From positions 1 to 64,000 of the forward strand of contig JAZNGM010000017.1 in the NCBI GenBank assembly GCA_045576455.1: a stretch of 64,000 nt of DNA, read 5' to 3'. How positions within the stretch are numbered: the stretch's first letter is position 1; the number at the start of each line of letters is the position of its first letter. Positions 52,589-61,291 of the stretch are shown piece by piece. This DNA is from RGIG4034 sp045576455 (GTDB taxonomy: Bacteria > Bacillota > Clostridia > Lachnospirales > Lachnospiraceae). The notes beneath the pieces were generated by a model, which was not told the DNA's origin, searched no databases, and saw only the letters and a list, made by a program, of their open reading frames with translations. A program made the position numbers and the translations under genes.

Positions 52589-53905
52589 ATGATAATTACA
52601 CTGCCATCAGATGTAAAAAGAATTATCGAAGTTCTTGAAACAGCCGGATATGAAGCATATGCGGTTGGTGGTTGTGTGCGTGATAGTATCTTGGGGCGTG
52701 TGCCGGATGATTGGGACATAACGACCTCAGCAAAACCCCACGAAGTAAAAATGCTTTTCAAGCGTACTTTTGATACCGGTATTGAGCATGGTACGGTTAC
52801 GGTGCTCATGAATAAGGTGGGCTATGAAGTAACGACGTACCGGATTGACGGTGAATATGAGGATAGCCGCCATCCGAGAGAAGTGACATTCACGTCAGAT
52901 TTAATCGAGGATTTAAAACGCCGTGATTTTACGATAAATGCGATGGCATATAATGATAATCAAGGACTTATCGATTGTTTTGGCGGCCTTGAGGATATTC
53001 AAAACCATCTGATCAGATGTGTAGGTAATCCGGAGGAACGTTTTTCGGAAGATGCCCTTCGTATTATGCGTGCAGTCAGATTCAGTGCCCAGTTGGGATA
53101 TGATATAGAAGAAGAAACTAAAAATGCAATATGTAAATTGGCGGGAACGCTTAGTAACATAAGTGCTGAACGTATCCAGACAGAACTTGTTAAACTGCTG
53201 GTATCCCCTAATCCGGGAAAAGTAAGGCAGCTTTATGAATATGGTATTACAAAAGTTATTTTGCCGGAATTTGATGCTATGATGAATACACCGCAAAATA
53301 CGCCGTATCACATTTACAATGTTGGTGACCATACGATATGTTCGCTTGAAAATATTGAAGCGGACAAGGTGCTGCGTCTTACGATGTTATTGCATGATTG
53401 TGCTAAACCCTTGACCCGTTCTACGGATGAAGAGGGCAGGGATCATTTTAAATATCATGCAAAAGAAGGCAGTGAGCTTGCAAAAACAATACTCCGAAGA
53501 CTCCGTTTTGATAATGATACCATTAAACAGGTGACTACACTGATCCTGTATCATCAATTTAAAGTTGAGTTAACAGAGATTAAAGTGCGCATGGGTATGC
53601 ATAAGGTGGGTGAGGATTTATATCCGAAGCTGCTACTTGTAAAAAGAGCGGATAATCTTTCAAAAGCACCCGAAACCGTTGCCAAGAGTCTTCAACTGTT
53701 GGAGGAATTTGAGCAAATATATAAATGCGTCCGGGACAGGGGAGACTGTACTTCACTTAAAAAGCTTGCTGTTACCGGTAAAGACTTGATTGAAGCGGGG
53801 ATTGAACCCGGAGAAAAATTAGGGCAGACGTTGGAATTTCTTTTGCAGGAAGTGCTCCTTGATCCTGACAAAAATAAAAAAGAAGTTTTGCTTTCACTTA
53901 TTTAA
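52589..53905 (+). CDS. cca: CCA-adding tRNA nucleotidyltransferase
   Basis: A 438-residue class II CCA-adding enzyme with HD domain. Landmarks are AVGGCVRDSILGRVPDDWDITTSAKP (nucleotidyltransferase motif with catalytic DxD, residues 26-50), RRDFTINAMAYN, DPERFSEDALRIMRAVRFSAQLGY-like segment near 148, and LLHDCAKP (HD, about residue 268). It adds or repairs the 3' CCA end of tRNA; the tRNA-Lys in this window lacks an encoded CCA. GGGGAG precedes the ATG. Confidence 0.93.
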   Translation: MIITLPSDVKRIIEVLETAGYEAYAVGGCVRDSILGRVPDDWDITTSAKPHEVKMLFKRTFDTGIEHGTVTVLMNKVGYEVTTYRIDGEYEDSRHPREVTFTSDLIEDLKRRDFTINAMAYNDNQGLIDCFGGLEDIQNHLIRCVGNPEERFSEDALRIMRAVRFSAQLGYDIEEETKNAICKLAGTLSNISAERIQTELVKLLVSPNPGKVRQLYEYGITKVILPEFDAMMNTPQNTPYHIYNVGDHTICSLENIEADKVLRLTMLLHDCAKPLTRSTDEEGRDHFKYHAKEGSELAKTILRRLRFDNDTIKQVTTLILYHQFKVELTEIKVRMGMHKVGEDLYPKLLLVKRADNLSKAPETVAKSLQLLEEFEQIYKCVRDRGDCTSLKKLAVTGKDLIEAGIEPGEKLGQTLEFLLQEVLLDPDKNKKEVLLSLI

Positions 53906-53975
53906 AACTAGTCATCATACTTTTTTTATCTTGCTCATAAGATAGGATAGGATTTACATGAGGAGGATATGAGGG

Positions 53976-54968
53976 TTGAATGACAGAGTGATTGCATTAC
54001 TGGAAAACTACGATATTACAGTGCTTCGCTCCTGGAAAGGGCGGGGCGCTATTATTTTTGAGACAAGTGAGGGAGTTAAGCAAATACGGGAGTATGCAAG
54101 ACCAAAAAGTAAATTACCTCTTCTTGCCGGACTGCTTAATCAAGTTTCCGAAGCGGGGATTTGTAGTGTGGACCAATATATAAAAACAAAAGAAGGAGAA
54201 TATTTTGTCTGTGACAAGGATGAAATTACATATATAGTAAAAGATTATCATGACGGCCGTGAATGCGATATTCATAGCAAAGAGGATTTGGTAAAAGGTG
54301 TTACGTTGCTTGCCAAGTTGCATCGTGTAATGAAATTGCCGGCGGATAAAATGCCGGAAACAGAATTTAAAATGACACCTTTTCCTTTGTCAGAGGAAGT
54401 GGCTAAGCATAACCGTGAACTTATTAAGGCGTTCAGGTATTTGAGCGATAAAGGACAACGCAGTGAGTTTGAGCTTTATCTGTTACATCACTTTAAACCT
54501 TTTTTAGAGCAGGCAAAGGAAACAAAACGTCTTGTAGAACAGGAGGATTTTTCTTCGTTATATGAGGAAAGTATCCGGGAAGGTGCATTTATTCATGGGG
54601 AATATCAGTACCATAATATTCTTTATGGAGAAAAAGATGCAGCAGTTGTTAATTTTGAAAAGGCAGTTCCTGACACTTGTGTCAAAGATGTGTATTATTA
54701 TTTGCGTAAAGCCATGGAGAAAAATGGTTGGGACGAAGGAATATTTGTAAGTATTCTTGAAGGTTATGATAAAGAAAAAACGCTTACGCCGCTGGAGAAA
54801 CGGCAAATATACCTTCGCCTGTTATATCCTGAAAAGTTTTGGAAAATAGTCAATTTCTATTTCAACAGTGCAAAATCATGGATTCCTATAAAAAACATGG
54901 AGAAACTAAGTACCTTAATCAGACAGGAGGAGATAAAGCAATCCCTTCTTAATAAGTATATCTTTTAG
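53976..54968 (+). CDS. CotS-like spore-coat kinase family protein
   Basis: A 330-residue protein of the aminoglycoside phosphotransferase-like CotS/YsxE family. The pattern YDITVLRSWKGRGAIIFETSEGVKQIREY (N-lobe), LAKLHRVMK, FIHGEYQYHNILYGE (catalytic loop region, HGEYQYHN) and VVNFEKAVPDTCVKDVYYYLRKAM (in place of DFD) fits. The usual Asp of the catalytic HGDxxxxN is replaced by Glu and the metal DFD by NFE, so its activity may be altered. A TTG start is needed; AGGAGG precedes it by 9 bases. Associated with spore coat in B. subtilis. Confidence 0.82.
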   Translation: MNDRVIALLENYDITVLRSWKGRGAIIFETSEGVKQIREYARPKSKLPLLAGLLNQVSEAGICSVDQYIKTKEGEYFVCDKDEITYIVKDYHDGRECDIHSKEDLVKGVTLLAKLHRVMKLPADKMPETEFKMTPFPLSEEVAKHNRELIKAFRYLSDKGQRSEFELYLLHHFKPFLEQAKETKRLVEQEDFSSLYEESIREGAFIHGEYQYHNILYGEKDAAVVNFEKAVPDTCVKDVYYYLRKAMEKNGWDEGIFVSILEGYDKEKTLTPLEKRQIYLRLLYPEKFWKIVNFYFNSAKSWIPIKNMEKLSTLIRQEEIKQSLLNKYIF

Positions 54969-55029
54969 AATAAGCATTTATTTTTTAACTAATTTCATGT
55001 ATACTTAATTAATTAACGGAGGAAGTATC

Positions 55030-56442
55030 GTGAAAATTAAGATGAAGCTGAAAGCTCTCTGTATGCTTACGTTAATGGCGTTAATGATAATGGCATGTGC
55101 GAAGAAGGATACGGAGAGTGATAAAGAAATAGATACCGGATTTGTTCCTGCGGTTGCGGGAAATTATGACAGTGCAGACACTGCGGTTGTTATCAAGACG
55201 GATTCGGACGCAATGACAATTACATTATTGAATTTGGAACTTGGCAGGCAATATACACTTTCGTATGACGGAACTACAGTTATCAGTGATAAATACGGAA
55301 GTCCTATGATTATGTCACAGTTTAGAAGAGGTGATGTGGTTGACGTTAAATTCATGCACGCCAAGAAGCGTCTTGCTTCTATCAAGATTAGTGACAGTGC
55401 GTGGTATTTTTCCGGGATAACAAATTATACATTGTCTGAGAATGATAATAGCCTTACCTTTGGCGAGGATGTATATAAACTGTCCAAGGATTTGATTGTT
55501 GCAACCGGAGAAGGATTGTTGAATATTGAAGATATCCATAAAGATGATGTGGTAACCATTGTGGGGATAGACAGGACCGTACACAGCATCATTGTGGACA
55601 AAGGCCATGGATTTTTGAGTGTAATGAATGTATCCGGAATTAAGGATGGATGGCTGGAAATAGGACATATTATAACGCCGGTTCAGGAAGGAATGCTTCT
55701 TACGGTGCCGGAAGGCGAATATAATGTGCTGGTTAGTTGTAGCGGAGTTAATGAAAGTATTCCTGTTGTTATTAAGCGGAATGAAGAAACGGAGCTTGAT
55801 TTGTCAGTGATTAAGGTGGAGGAAGCGTCTACCGGTATGGTTATCTTTAATGTGACGCCTTCAACGGCTACCGTATACATTGATTCTGTCGAAACAGATG
55901 TTTCTAAACCGGTATATCTTTCAACCGGAATTCATCAGATTATACTTCAGGCACCCGGTTATGTGTCTTCCACGCAATATATTAAGGTGGGAACGGTGAC
56001 ATCTACCCTGGATTTTACTTTAGATGAAATCGGTAAGGAAGAGGAAAAGGACAAAGACGATAAAGATACCGAAAAAGATAAGGAAGATAAAGAATCCGAG
56101 GATAAGGATACCGAAGACAAGGATGTGGACGAAAAAGATTCCGATGACAGCAAGAGTGAGGATGCCGGTGAAAAGGAAAAAGAAGATGCTGCTGAGGATA
56201 AGAATGAAAACACACCCCCGAAAGAGTATCTTGTATATATAGAATCACCTGAAGAAACGGAAATTTATGTTGATGGAGTATATATAGGGATTGCTCCTCT
56301 TAGTTTTCCTAAAAAGGAAGGAAGTTATGTTATTACGCTCAGAAGAACGGGGTATCAGACAAGAAGTTATTCTATTTCCATAGATGGAGATAATAAGGAT
56401 GCGACGTACAATTTTGCCCCATTGTTGTCATTGAATGAGTAA
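55030..56442 (+). CDS. PEGA-domain lipoprotein
   Basis: A 470-residue lipoprotein. The signal ends in LMIMAC (Cys about residue 23). Residues 40-260 form a beta-rich region of unknown type. A first PEGA domain (GMVIFNVTPSTATVYIDSVE to GYVSSTQYIKVG, about 275-330) is separated by a Lys/Glu/Asp linker of about 65 residues from a second PEGA domain (YLVYIESPEETEIYVDGVYIG to GYQTRSYSISI, about 398-450). PEGA domains are surface-layer-like modules of unknown ligand. It starts with GTG after GGAGGAAG. Confidence 0.85.
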   Translation: MKIKMKLKALCMLTLMALMIMACAKKDTESDKEIDTGFVPAVAGNYDSADTAVVIKTDSDAMTITLLNLELGRQYTLSYDGTTVISDKYGSPMIMSQFRRGDVVDVKFMHAKKRLASIKISDSAWYFSGITNYTLSENDNSLTFGEDVYKLSKDLIVATGEGLLNIEDIHKDDVVTIVGIDRTVHSIIVDKGHGFLSVMNVSGIKDGWLEIGHIITPVQEGMLLTVPEGEYNVLVSCSGVNESIPVVIKRNEETELDLSVIKVEEASTGMVIFNVTPSTATVYIDSVETDVSKPVYLSTGIHQIILQAPGYVSSTQYIKVGTVTSTLDFTLDEIGKEEEKDKDDKDTEKDKEDKESEDKDTEDKDVDEKDSDDSKSEDAGEKEKEDAAEDKNENTPPKEYLVYIESPEETEIYVDGVYIGIAPLSFPKKEGSYVITLRRTGYQTRSYSISIDGDNKDATYNFAPLLSLNE

Positions 56443-56508
56443 TGTGGCAAAAAGGTGTGAAAGTATTGGAAAATAGGAGTAAAAATCAACAAATAGGGCA
56501 AAATAACC

Positions 56509-56537
56509 TTGACAAAAAAGGTAAAAACTACTATATA
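56509..56537 (+). promoter_or_regulatory. Sigma-A promoter of the HU gene
   Basis: A consensus TTGACA (56509-56514) and TATATA (56532-56537) with a 17-base spacer, 73 bases before the start codon. Strong, as expected for an abundant DNA-binding protein. Confidence 0.8.
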
Positions 56538-56610
56538 TATTATAGACGTTTTTATACGGAACGTAAAAAGAATAAATCTGATGTATTTCAGTAAGAGGAG
56601 GAAATATTAA

Positions 56611-56889
56611 ATGAACAAAACAGAATTGGTTGCAGCTATGGCTGATAAGGCTGGATTAACAAAGAAAGATGCAGAAGCAGCATTAAAGGCTTTTACAGAT
56701 GTTGTTAGCGATGAATTAAAGAAGGGTGAAAAAGTTCAGTTAGTTGGATTTGGTACTTTCGAAGTATCTAAGAGAGCAGCTAGAGAAGGAAGAAATCCTC
56801 AGTCAGGTAAAGTTATGAAGATTGCAGCTTCTAACGCACCTAAGTTCAAAGCTGGTAAGGCATTAAAGGATTTAGTAAACGCTAAATAA
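56611..56889 (+). CDS. hup: HU-family nucleoid protein
   Basis: A 92-residue HU protein, which binds and bends DNA non-specifically and packs the nucleoid. The family features MNKTELVAAMADKAGLTKKD, VQLVGFGTFEVSKRAAREGRNPQSGK and a Lys-rich C-terminus are all present. AGAGGAGG lies before the ATG. It has its own promoter and terminator and heads the conserved sporulation/division cluster. Confidence 0.96.
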   Translation: MNKTELVAAMADKAGLTKKDAEAALKAFTDVVSDELKKGEKVQLVGFGTFEVSKRAAREGRNPQSGKVMKIAASNAPKFKAGKALKDLVNAK

Positions 56890-56914
56890 TTTAGCCCTAA
56901 TTGAGATGAAGATA

Positions 56915-56948
56915 AAAGCGACTGCGTCTGACGTAGTCGCTTTCTTAT
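56915..56948 (+). terminator. Rho-independent terminator after HU
   Basis: AAAGCGACTGCGTC pairs with GACGTAGTCGCTTT with one mismatch or G-U, then TTTCTTATTT. Confidence 0.88.
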
Positions 56949-57009
56949 TTATCTTTGCTTTATAGAGTAATGCATTATATTTGATATATTAGTGTAGAAA
57001 GGAATAATC

Positions 57010-57249
57010 ATGAGACTTGATAAATATTTGAAAATATCCCGTCTGATTAAGAGAAGAACTGTGGCAAATGAAGCCTGTGATGCAGGCAGGGTTTTAATTA
57101 ACGAAAAGCCTGCCAAAGCATCTTCCCATGTAAAAGTAGGAGATATCATTACCATACAATTTGGTAATAAGGATGTTAAAGTAGAAGTGCTTGATGTACA
57201 GGAAACCATGAAGAAGGATGAAGCAAAGGAACTTTACCGCTATTTATAG
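57010..57249 (+). CDS. rqcP: S4-domain RNA-binding protein RqcP (YabO/Hsp15-like)
   Basis: A 79-residue single S4-domain protein (MRLDKYLKISRLIKRRTVANEACDAG). RqcP (formerly YabO) works with RqcH in bacterial ribosome-associated quality control, helping to add alanine tails to stalled peptides on the large subunit. The gene order with yabP and yabQ downstream is the classical one in Firmicutes. AAAGGAATAATC precedes the ATG. Confidence 0.9.
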   Translation: MRLDKYLKISRLIKRRTVANEACDAGRVLINEKPAKASSHVKVGDIITIQFGNKDVKVEVLDVQETMKKDEAKELYRYL

Positions 57250-57305
57250 TTTATGTATTTATGGTTAATGTTACGGTTATGAGTGATACAACCTGTATAA
57301 TCGGC

Positions 57306-57334
57306 GCATATTTTTGAAAGGGTCTTCATACGAT
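57306..57334 (+). promoter_or_regulatory. Sigma-E-like (sporulation) promoter of yabP
   Basis: GCATATT (57306-57312), a 14-base spacer and CATACGAT (57327-57334) agree with the mother-cell sigma-E consensus GMATAWW-N14-CATACAHT with one mismatch in the -10. It lies 29 bases before the yabP start. YabP is a known sigma-E product in B. subtilis. Confidence 0.68.
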
Positions 57335-57362
57335 TAAGTATGTAAATTGTGTGGAGGCGATG

Positions 57363-57650
57363 ATGGAGAATATAAATCATATTAATAAAATGCATAAACT
57401 GATATTGAATAACCGAAAGCAGTGTAATCTGTCCGGAGTTATGGATGTACTGTCTTTTGATACCGGAGAAGTTCTTCTGGAAACAGAGCAGGGGATGTTA
57501 ACGATAAAGGGGCAGGATCTTCACGTGAGCCGCCTTACGCTTGAAAAGGGTGAGGTTGATATTGAGGGTAGAGTAGACAGCTTTTCGTATTCAGATAATA
57601 CTTCTTTTCATGCAAAAGGGGAATCTATTATTTCCAGATTGTTCAAATAA
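57363..57650 (+). CDS. yabP: Sporulation protein YabP
   Basis: A 95-residue YabP, needed in B. subtilis for spore formation. The family core is NRKQCNLSGVMDVLSFDTGEVLLETEQGMLTIKGQDLHVSRLTLEKGEV; the structural fold is a small beta domain. Start 57363 is preferred because GGAGG lies 5 bases before it; the GTG at 57351 is part of that site. It is followed after 12 bases by yabQ. Confidence 0.88.
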   Translation: MENINHINKMHKLILNNRKQCNLSGVMDVLSFDTGEVLLETEQGMLTIKGQDLHVSRLTLEKGEVDIEGRVDSFSYSDNTSFHAKGESIISRLFK

Positions 57651-57662
57651 GGAGAAGCAGTA

Positions 57663-58124
57663 ATGTCGGATATTATTCTCCGCGAGGCGCTAATTTTTCT
57701 CCATTCTTTTTTGCTCGGTGTATGTATTACAGTAGTGTATGATGTATTCATTTCTTTAAGAAAAGCGTTTCGTCATATAAGAATACTGATTTTTATAGAA
57801 AACAGTATTTTTTTGTTGGCATCAACGATAGCAGTATTTTTATTGTTTTATAATATGAATTCCGGTATTTTACGAGGATATGCAATTTTTTCCATTGCAT
57901 CAGGAATGCTTCTTTATAAATGGACAATAAGTCAATATATTGTAGCTGTTATGTCAACAATAATGAAAAAGACCATATATGTTGTGTTAAAGCCCTTTAA
58001 ACTCAGTATTTATGCGGTTTGTAAGGTGGCGAAAAAGCCTGCTAAATTGCTGAAAACTCGCTTGACGGTTTGCATAAAAGTGGTTACAATGACATTATGT
58101 AAACACAAAAAACGAGGGGAGTGA
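57663..58124 (+). CDS. yabQ: Spore cortex biosynthesis protein YabQ
   Basis: A 153-residue membrane protein with about three to four hydrophobic segments in the first 110 residues (EALIFLHSFLLGVCITVVYDVF, then FIENSIFLLASTIAVFLLFYNMN), ending in a basic tail. YabQ is a sigma-E membrane protein required for the spore cortex. It is directly downstream of yabP with AGGAGAAG as binding site. Assignment rests on position, size and membrane pattern. Confidence 0.82.
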   Translation: MSDIILREALIFLHSFLLGVCITVVYDVFISLRKAFRHIRILIFIENSIFLLASTIAVFLLFYNMNSGILRGYAIFSIASGMLLYKWTISQYIVAVMSTIMKKTIYVVLKPFKLSIYAVCKVAKKPAKLLKTRLTVCIKVVTMTLCKHKKRGE

Positions 58125-58131
58125 GTACATC

Positions 58132-58443
58132 GTGTCTGCGAGCAGATATGGGATGAGACGACGTCACGGTCGGCAAAATCATATGGGTATGTTTCTGGTA
58201 ACAGTCGTTGTACTCATGCTTATGGTTGTGGTTTCAATCAACGGAGCTTCTTTGAAGTCTAAGGTACAGGAATGTGCAGAGAATAAGGCAGAGCTCCAGG
58301 AAATGATAGATGCGGAAAATGAAAGGGCGGATGAACTGGTAGATTTTAAAAAATATACCAAGACAAAAGCTTACTATGAACAGATTGCCCGTGAAAAACT
58401 GGGTCTTGTATATCCCGGCGAAATTATTTTTAAAGCCGAATAG
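58132..58443 (+). CDS. divIC: Septum formation initiator DivIC (FtsB-like)
   Basis: A 103-residue single-pass membrane protein. A basic N-terminus of about 20 residues, one helix (MFLVTVVVLMLMVVVSING), a short coiled coil (LKSKVQECAENKAELQEMID) and an FtsB/DivIC end (KKYTKTKAYYEQIAREKLGLVYPGEIIFK). DivIC acts with DivIB and FtsL in septal peptidoglycan synthesis. GTG start after GAGGGGAGTGAG. Confidence 0.88.
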   Translation: MSASRYGMRRRHGRQNHMGMFLVTVVVLMLMVVVSINGASLKSKVQECAENKAELQEMIDAENERADELVDFKKYTKTKAYYEQIAREKLGLVYPGEIIFKAE

Positions 58444-58473
58444 CAAATACATATTAGTGAACAAGAATTAATG

Positions 58474-58510
58474 AAAGTCGAAATAAAACATGTTTCGGCT
58501 TTCTTTTTTT
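58474..58510 (+). terminator. Rho-independent terminator after divIC
   Basis: AAAGTCGAAA pairs with TTTCGGCTTT (one G-U) and runs into TTCTTTTTTT. Confidence 0.88.
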
Positions 58511-58583
58511 TACAAATTATTCAGGACATACTCCGTATAATGTTTTTCAGTAAGAATTTATAAGTGGTATCGGAGGATTATTT

Positions 58584-59816
58584 GTGAAAAAGGAAGTTGT
58601 GTTGAAAAAGACAAAAGTTTTTGGAGACTACGGTAAGAAACGGTTGCTGGACTGTTCTGCTTCATTTCAGGATTTGGCAAAAACCTTTTTGGAAATGCCT
58701 GCGCAAAATATTAAAAAAAGTAGTGCGGATAAATACAGTATGCTGCTTGAAAAAAGTAAGGAGGAGAGCAGAACGCTTTTAGCAGAACATTTGTATGAAA
58801 TGGCAGATATTATGTCCGAGGTAGCACAGGAATCTGTCAGTGGCATCCAAATAGAAGATAAAAAAAGGAATAAAATTGAACGTGATTTAAAAGAATATGG
58901 TATACAGCTGATGGGGATAACGTTATTGGTGGATAACAGGGACAGATACAAACTGGTTGTTGTAATGCGGCCTGAAAAAATCTCAAACGAAAAGGGGGGA
59001 CGGGCTAAGGAACGGTTCATGCAGTTTACTACAAAGGATTTAGGGGAAATTTTTTCTACATATCTTGGTATCAGATTTAAGCTTGCGAAAGGAAGTGTGG
59101 AAGTGCTGGGAGAAGAAGAGGTAAGCGTAATGTATGAGGAAGAAAGCAGCTACAAGGTTTTGACGGGGATAGCAAGAGCAACCAAAGAGGGTGAAAAAAT
59201 ATCCGGTGACAACTACATGATTTTAGAAGGAGAAAACGGACGTTATTACATTGCCCTGTCGGATGGGGCAGGTAGCGGGGAAAAGGCTAACAGCGCCAGC
59301 AAAATGGTGGTTGAACTTTTGGAAAAATTTATAGATGCGGGATTTGGGGTAGAAATTGCCATTCAGATGATTAACGGAGTTTTGTTATCTTCTGAAGAAG
59401 AGCAGCATTTATCTACACTGGATATATGTTGTCTGGATACGCACACGGGCCAGTGTGAGTTTATTAAAGTCGGTGCGTGCAGTTCTTATATAAAGAGTGA
59501 TATGCTGGTAGAAATCGTCATGTCGGCAAACCTTCCGCTGGGCGTATTTTACCGGGTAGAAATAGAGAAAACAAATGGTCAGCTTGTAAACGGTGATTAT
59601 GTCATAATTCTGTCGGATGGCATTATACAAGGATTGGGAGGAGATACGGAAATAGCTAAGTTTGAAGAAATGCTGAGTGGTGTGTCGTATGAAAGTCCCC
59701 AGGAGCTTGCTAATTTTATCTTGAGCTACACGATTCACGAAGCAGGTGGGATTATTGAGGATGACATGACGGTGCTGGTGCTTGGAATTTGGGAGAATAC
59801 GTTGCATTTTAGCTAA
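58584..59816 (+). CDS. SpoIIE-type PP2C phosphatase, no membrane domain
   Basis: A 410-residue protein with a C-terminal PP2C domain of the SpoIIE class (residues about 195-408): ISGDNYMILEGENGRYYIALSDGAGSGEKANSASKMV, VIILSDGII and EDDMTVLVLG. The N-terminal half resembles the middle region of SpoIIE (a helical regulatory part). The ten transmembrane helices of B. subtilis SpoIIE (about 825 residues) are missing; no hydrophobic stretch is seen. In sporulation SpoIIE dephosphorylates SpoIIAA and so frees sigma-F. Position after divIC and before tilS is the normal spoIIE locus. The start is a GTG. Confidence 0.8.
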   Translation: MKKEVVLKKTKVFGDYGKKRLLDCSASFQDLAKTFLEMPAQNIKKSSADKYSMLLEKSKEESRTLLAEHLYEMADIMSEVAQESVSGIQIEDKKRNKIERDLKEYGIQLMGITLLVDNRDRYKLVVVMRPEKISNEKGGRAKERFMQFTTKDLGEIFSTYLGIRFKLAKGSVEVLGEEEVSVMYEEESSYKVLTGIARATKEGEKISGDNYMILEGENGRYYIALSDGAGSGEKANSASKMVVELLEKFIDAGFGVEIAIQMINGVLLSSEEEQHLSTLDICCLDTHTGQCEFIKVGACSSYIKSDMLVEIVMSANLPLGVFYRVEIEKTNGQLVNGDYVIILSDGIIQGLGGDTEIAKFEEMLSGVSYESPQELANFILSYTIHEAGGIIEDDMTVLVLGIWENTLHFS

Positions 59817-59836
59817 AAATTGTCTATATTTATAAT

Positions 59837-61291
59837 ATGGTTAACAAGTTTATTTTGCATTGTGAAAAAAATCATTTGATTCAGAAGAATGACAATATTG
59901 TCGTAGGCGTATCGGGAGGGGCAGATTCCATGTGCCTTCTCTTTTTATTGCATGAAATAAGCAACCGGTATGCTTTGAAACTGGCTGTTGTGCATATGAA
60001 TCATGGATTTAGAAAAACCGCTTTTAAGGATGCGGACTATGTAAGGGATATGTGTGCTTTGTGGGATATTCCGTTTGTGTTGTATGAAGAAGATGTGCAT
60101 GCTTTTGCCAAGGAAAATCATATGACGGATGAAGAGGCGGGAAGAACCTTAAGATACGGGGCATTTAGCGAAACGCTTGATAAATTTTTTGACGGCAAGG
60201 GTAAAATTGCGGTAGCGCATAACCGGAACGACCGTGCAGAGACCGTGATGTTTAATCTTTTCAGGGGGACCGGACTGAAAGGCTTAGGTGGTATAGCGGC
60301 TGTCAGGGATAAAGTTATCCGGCCGATTTTATTTTTAGACAGAAAAGAAATTGAACAGATTCTTAAACAAAACGATATAGCATATTGTATAGATGAAACA
60401 AATGATGAAGATACTTATACAAGAAATAAGGTCCGCAAACACATTGTAAAGTATGCAGACGAGCATATATGTAAAAATGCCGTTAAGCATATTAATGAGG
60501 CGGCCGATTTGATTGAGGAAACGCAGGCGTATCTTGAGAAAATTTCAGATAAGGTATATGAAGTGTGTGTAACTGAAAAGGCACAGGGGATTTCGGTTAA
60601 TATTGATATTTTGAAAGAAGAAGATCCGCTTATTGCAAAGTATGTGATTATGAAGGGGATTGGTTTTTTGACAAAGGGTGCAAAAGACATTACCCGGAAA
60701 CATATTCTCAATATCTTAGATCTTATGCATAATCAAACGGGCAGAAGCATTAAGCTTCCGTACGGTTTTGTGGCATCAAGGGAATATGGCGCTATTGTGA
60801 TAGCCCCAAAAGATGAGCGGGAAACTTCTGATAGTGACACAATACTCAACAAGCCACTTTCGGTAAATGTAGAGGATTTGTGTCCGAACCGGGGATATAC
60901 CGTAAATATAATGGATGATATTAAGATGACTTTTACACGGATGAGCTGTGAAAATAGGAAGAATGTTCCACAAAATGTGTGTACGAAATGGTTTGACTAT
61001 GGTAAAATAGGTAAGTCATTGAGTGTAAGAAATAGGGAAAAGGGTGATTTTCTTACAATAGCCTATCCATTGTGTGAAGATGGGGCGAAAAAAATGTTAA
61101 AGGAATATCTTATTAATGAAAAAATTCCCCGGGAAGAAAGAGATTCCCTACTTTTGCTTGCAGATGATAAGCATATTGTATGGGTATGTGGTCATAGAAT
61201 AAGTGAGTATTATAAAGTGACGGATAAAACAGCAGAGATTTTGCAGGTTGAAATACAAGGAGGAGTTTTTGATGGGCAAGAAAGTAAGTAA
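59837..61291 (+). CDS. tilS: tRNA(Ile)-lysidine synthetase
   Basis: A 484-residue TilS, which adds lysine to cytidine-34 of the tRNA-Ile(CAU) anticodon. The PP-loop VGVSGGADSMCLLFLL is at residues 23-38, with AVVHMNHGFR and HNRNDRAETVMFNLFRGTG following, and a C-terminal substrate-binding domain from about 390. No clear ribosome binding site precedes the ATG at 59837, only an A/T-rich stretch (TATTTATAAT) that looks like a -10 element. The 3' end overlaps the hpt start by 20 bases. Confidence 0.93.
   Translation: MVNKFILHCEKNHLIQKNDNIVVGVSGGADSMCLLFLLHEISNRYALKLAVVHMNHGFRKTAFKDADYVRDMCALWDIPFVLYEEDVHAFAKENHMTDEEAGRTLRYGAFSETLDKFFDGKGKIAVAHNRNDRAETVMFNLFRGTGLKGLGGIAAVRDKVIRPILFLDRKEIEQILKQNDIAYCIDETNDEDTYTRNKVRKHIVKYADEHICKNAVKHINEAADLIEETQAYLEKISDKVYEVCVTEKAQGISVNIDILKEEDPLIAKYVIMKGIGFLTKGAKDITRKHILNILDLMHNQTGRSIKLPYGFVASREYGAIVIAPKDERETSDSDTILNKPLSVNVEDLCPNRGYTVNIMDDIKMTFTRMSCENRKNVPQNVCTKWFDYGKIGKSLSVRNREKGDFLTIAYPLCEDGAKKMLKEYLINEKIPREERDSLLLLADDKHIVWVCGHRISEYYKVTDKTAEILQVEIQGGVFDGQESK

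Noticed and set aside
55959..56248. Open frames on both strands over the Lys/Glu/Asp linker of the PEGA lipoprotein
   Set aside because: Low-complexity codon repeats generate open frames in all phases. The lipoprotein frame has the signal and domains.
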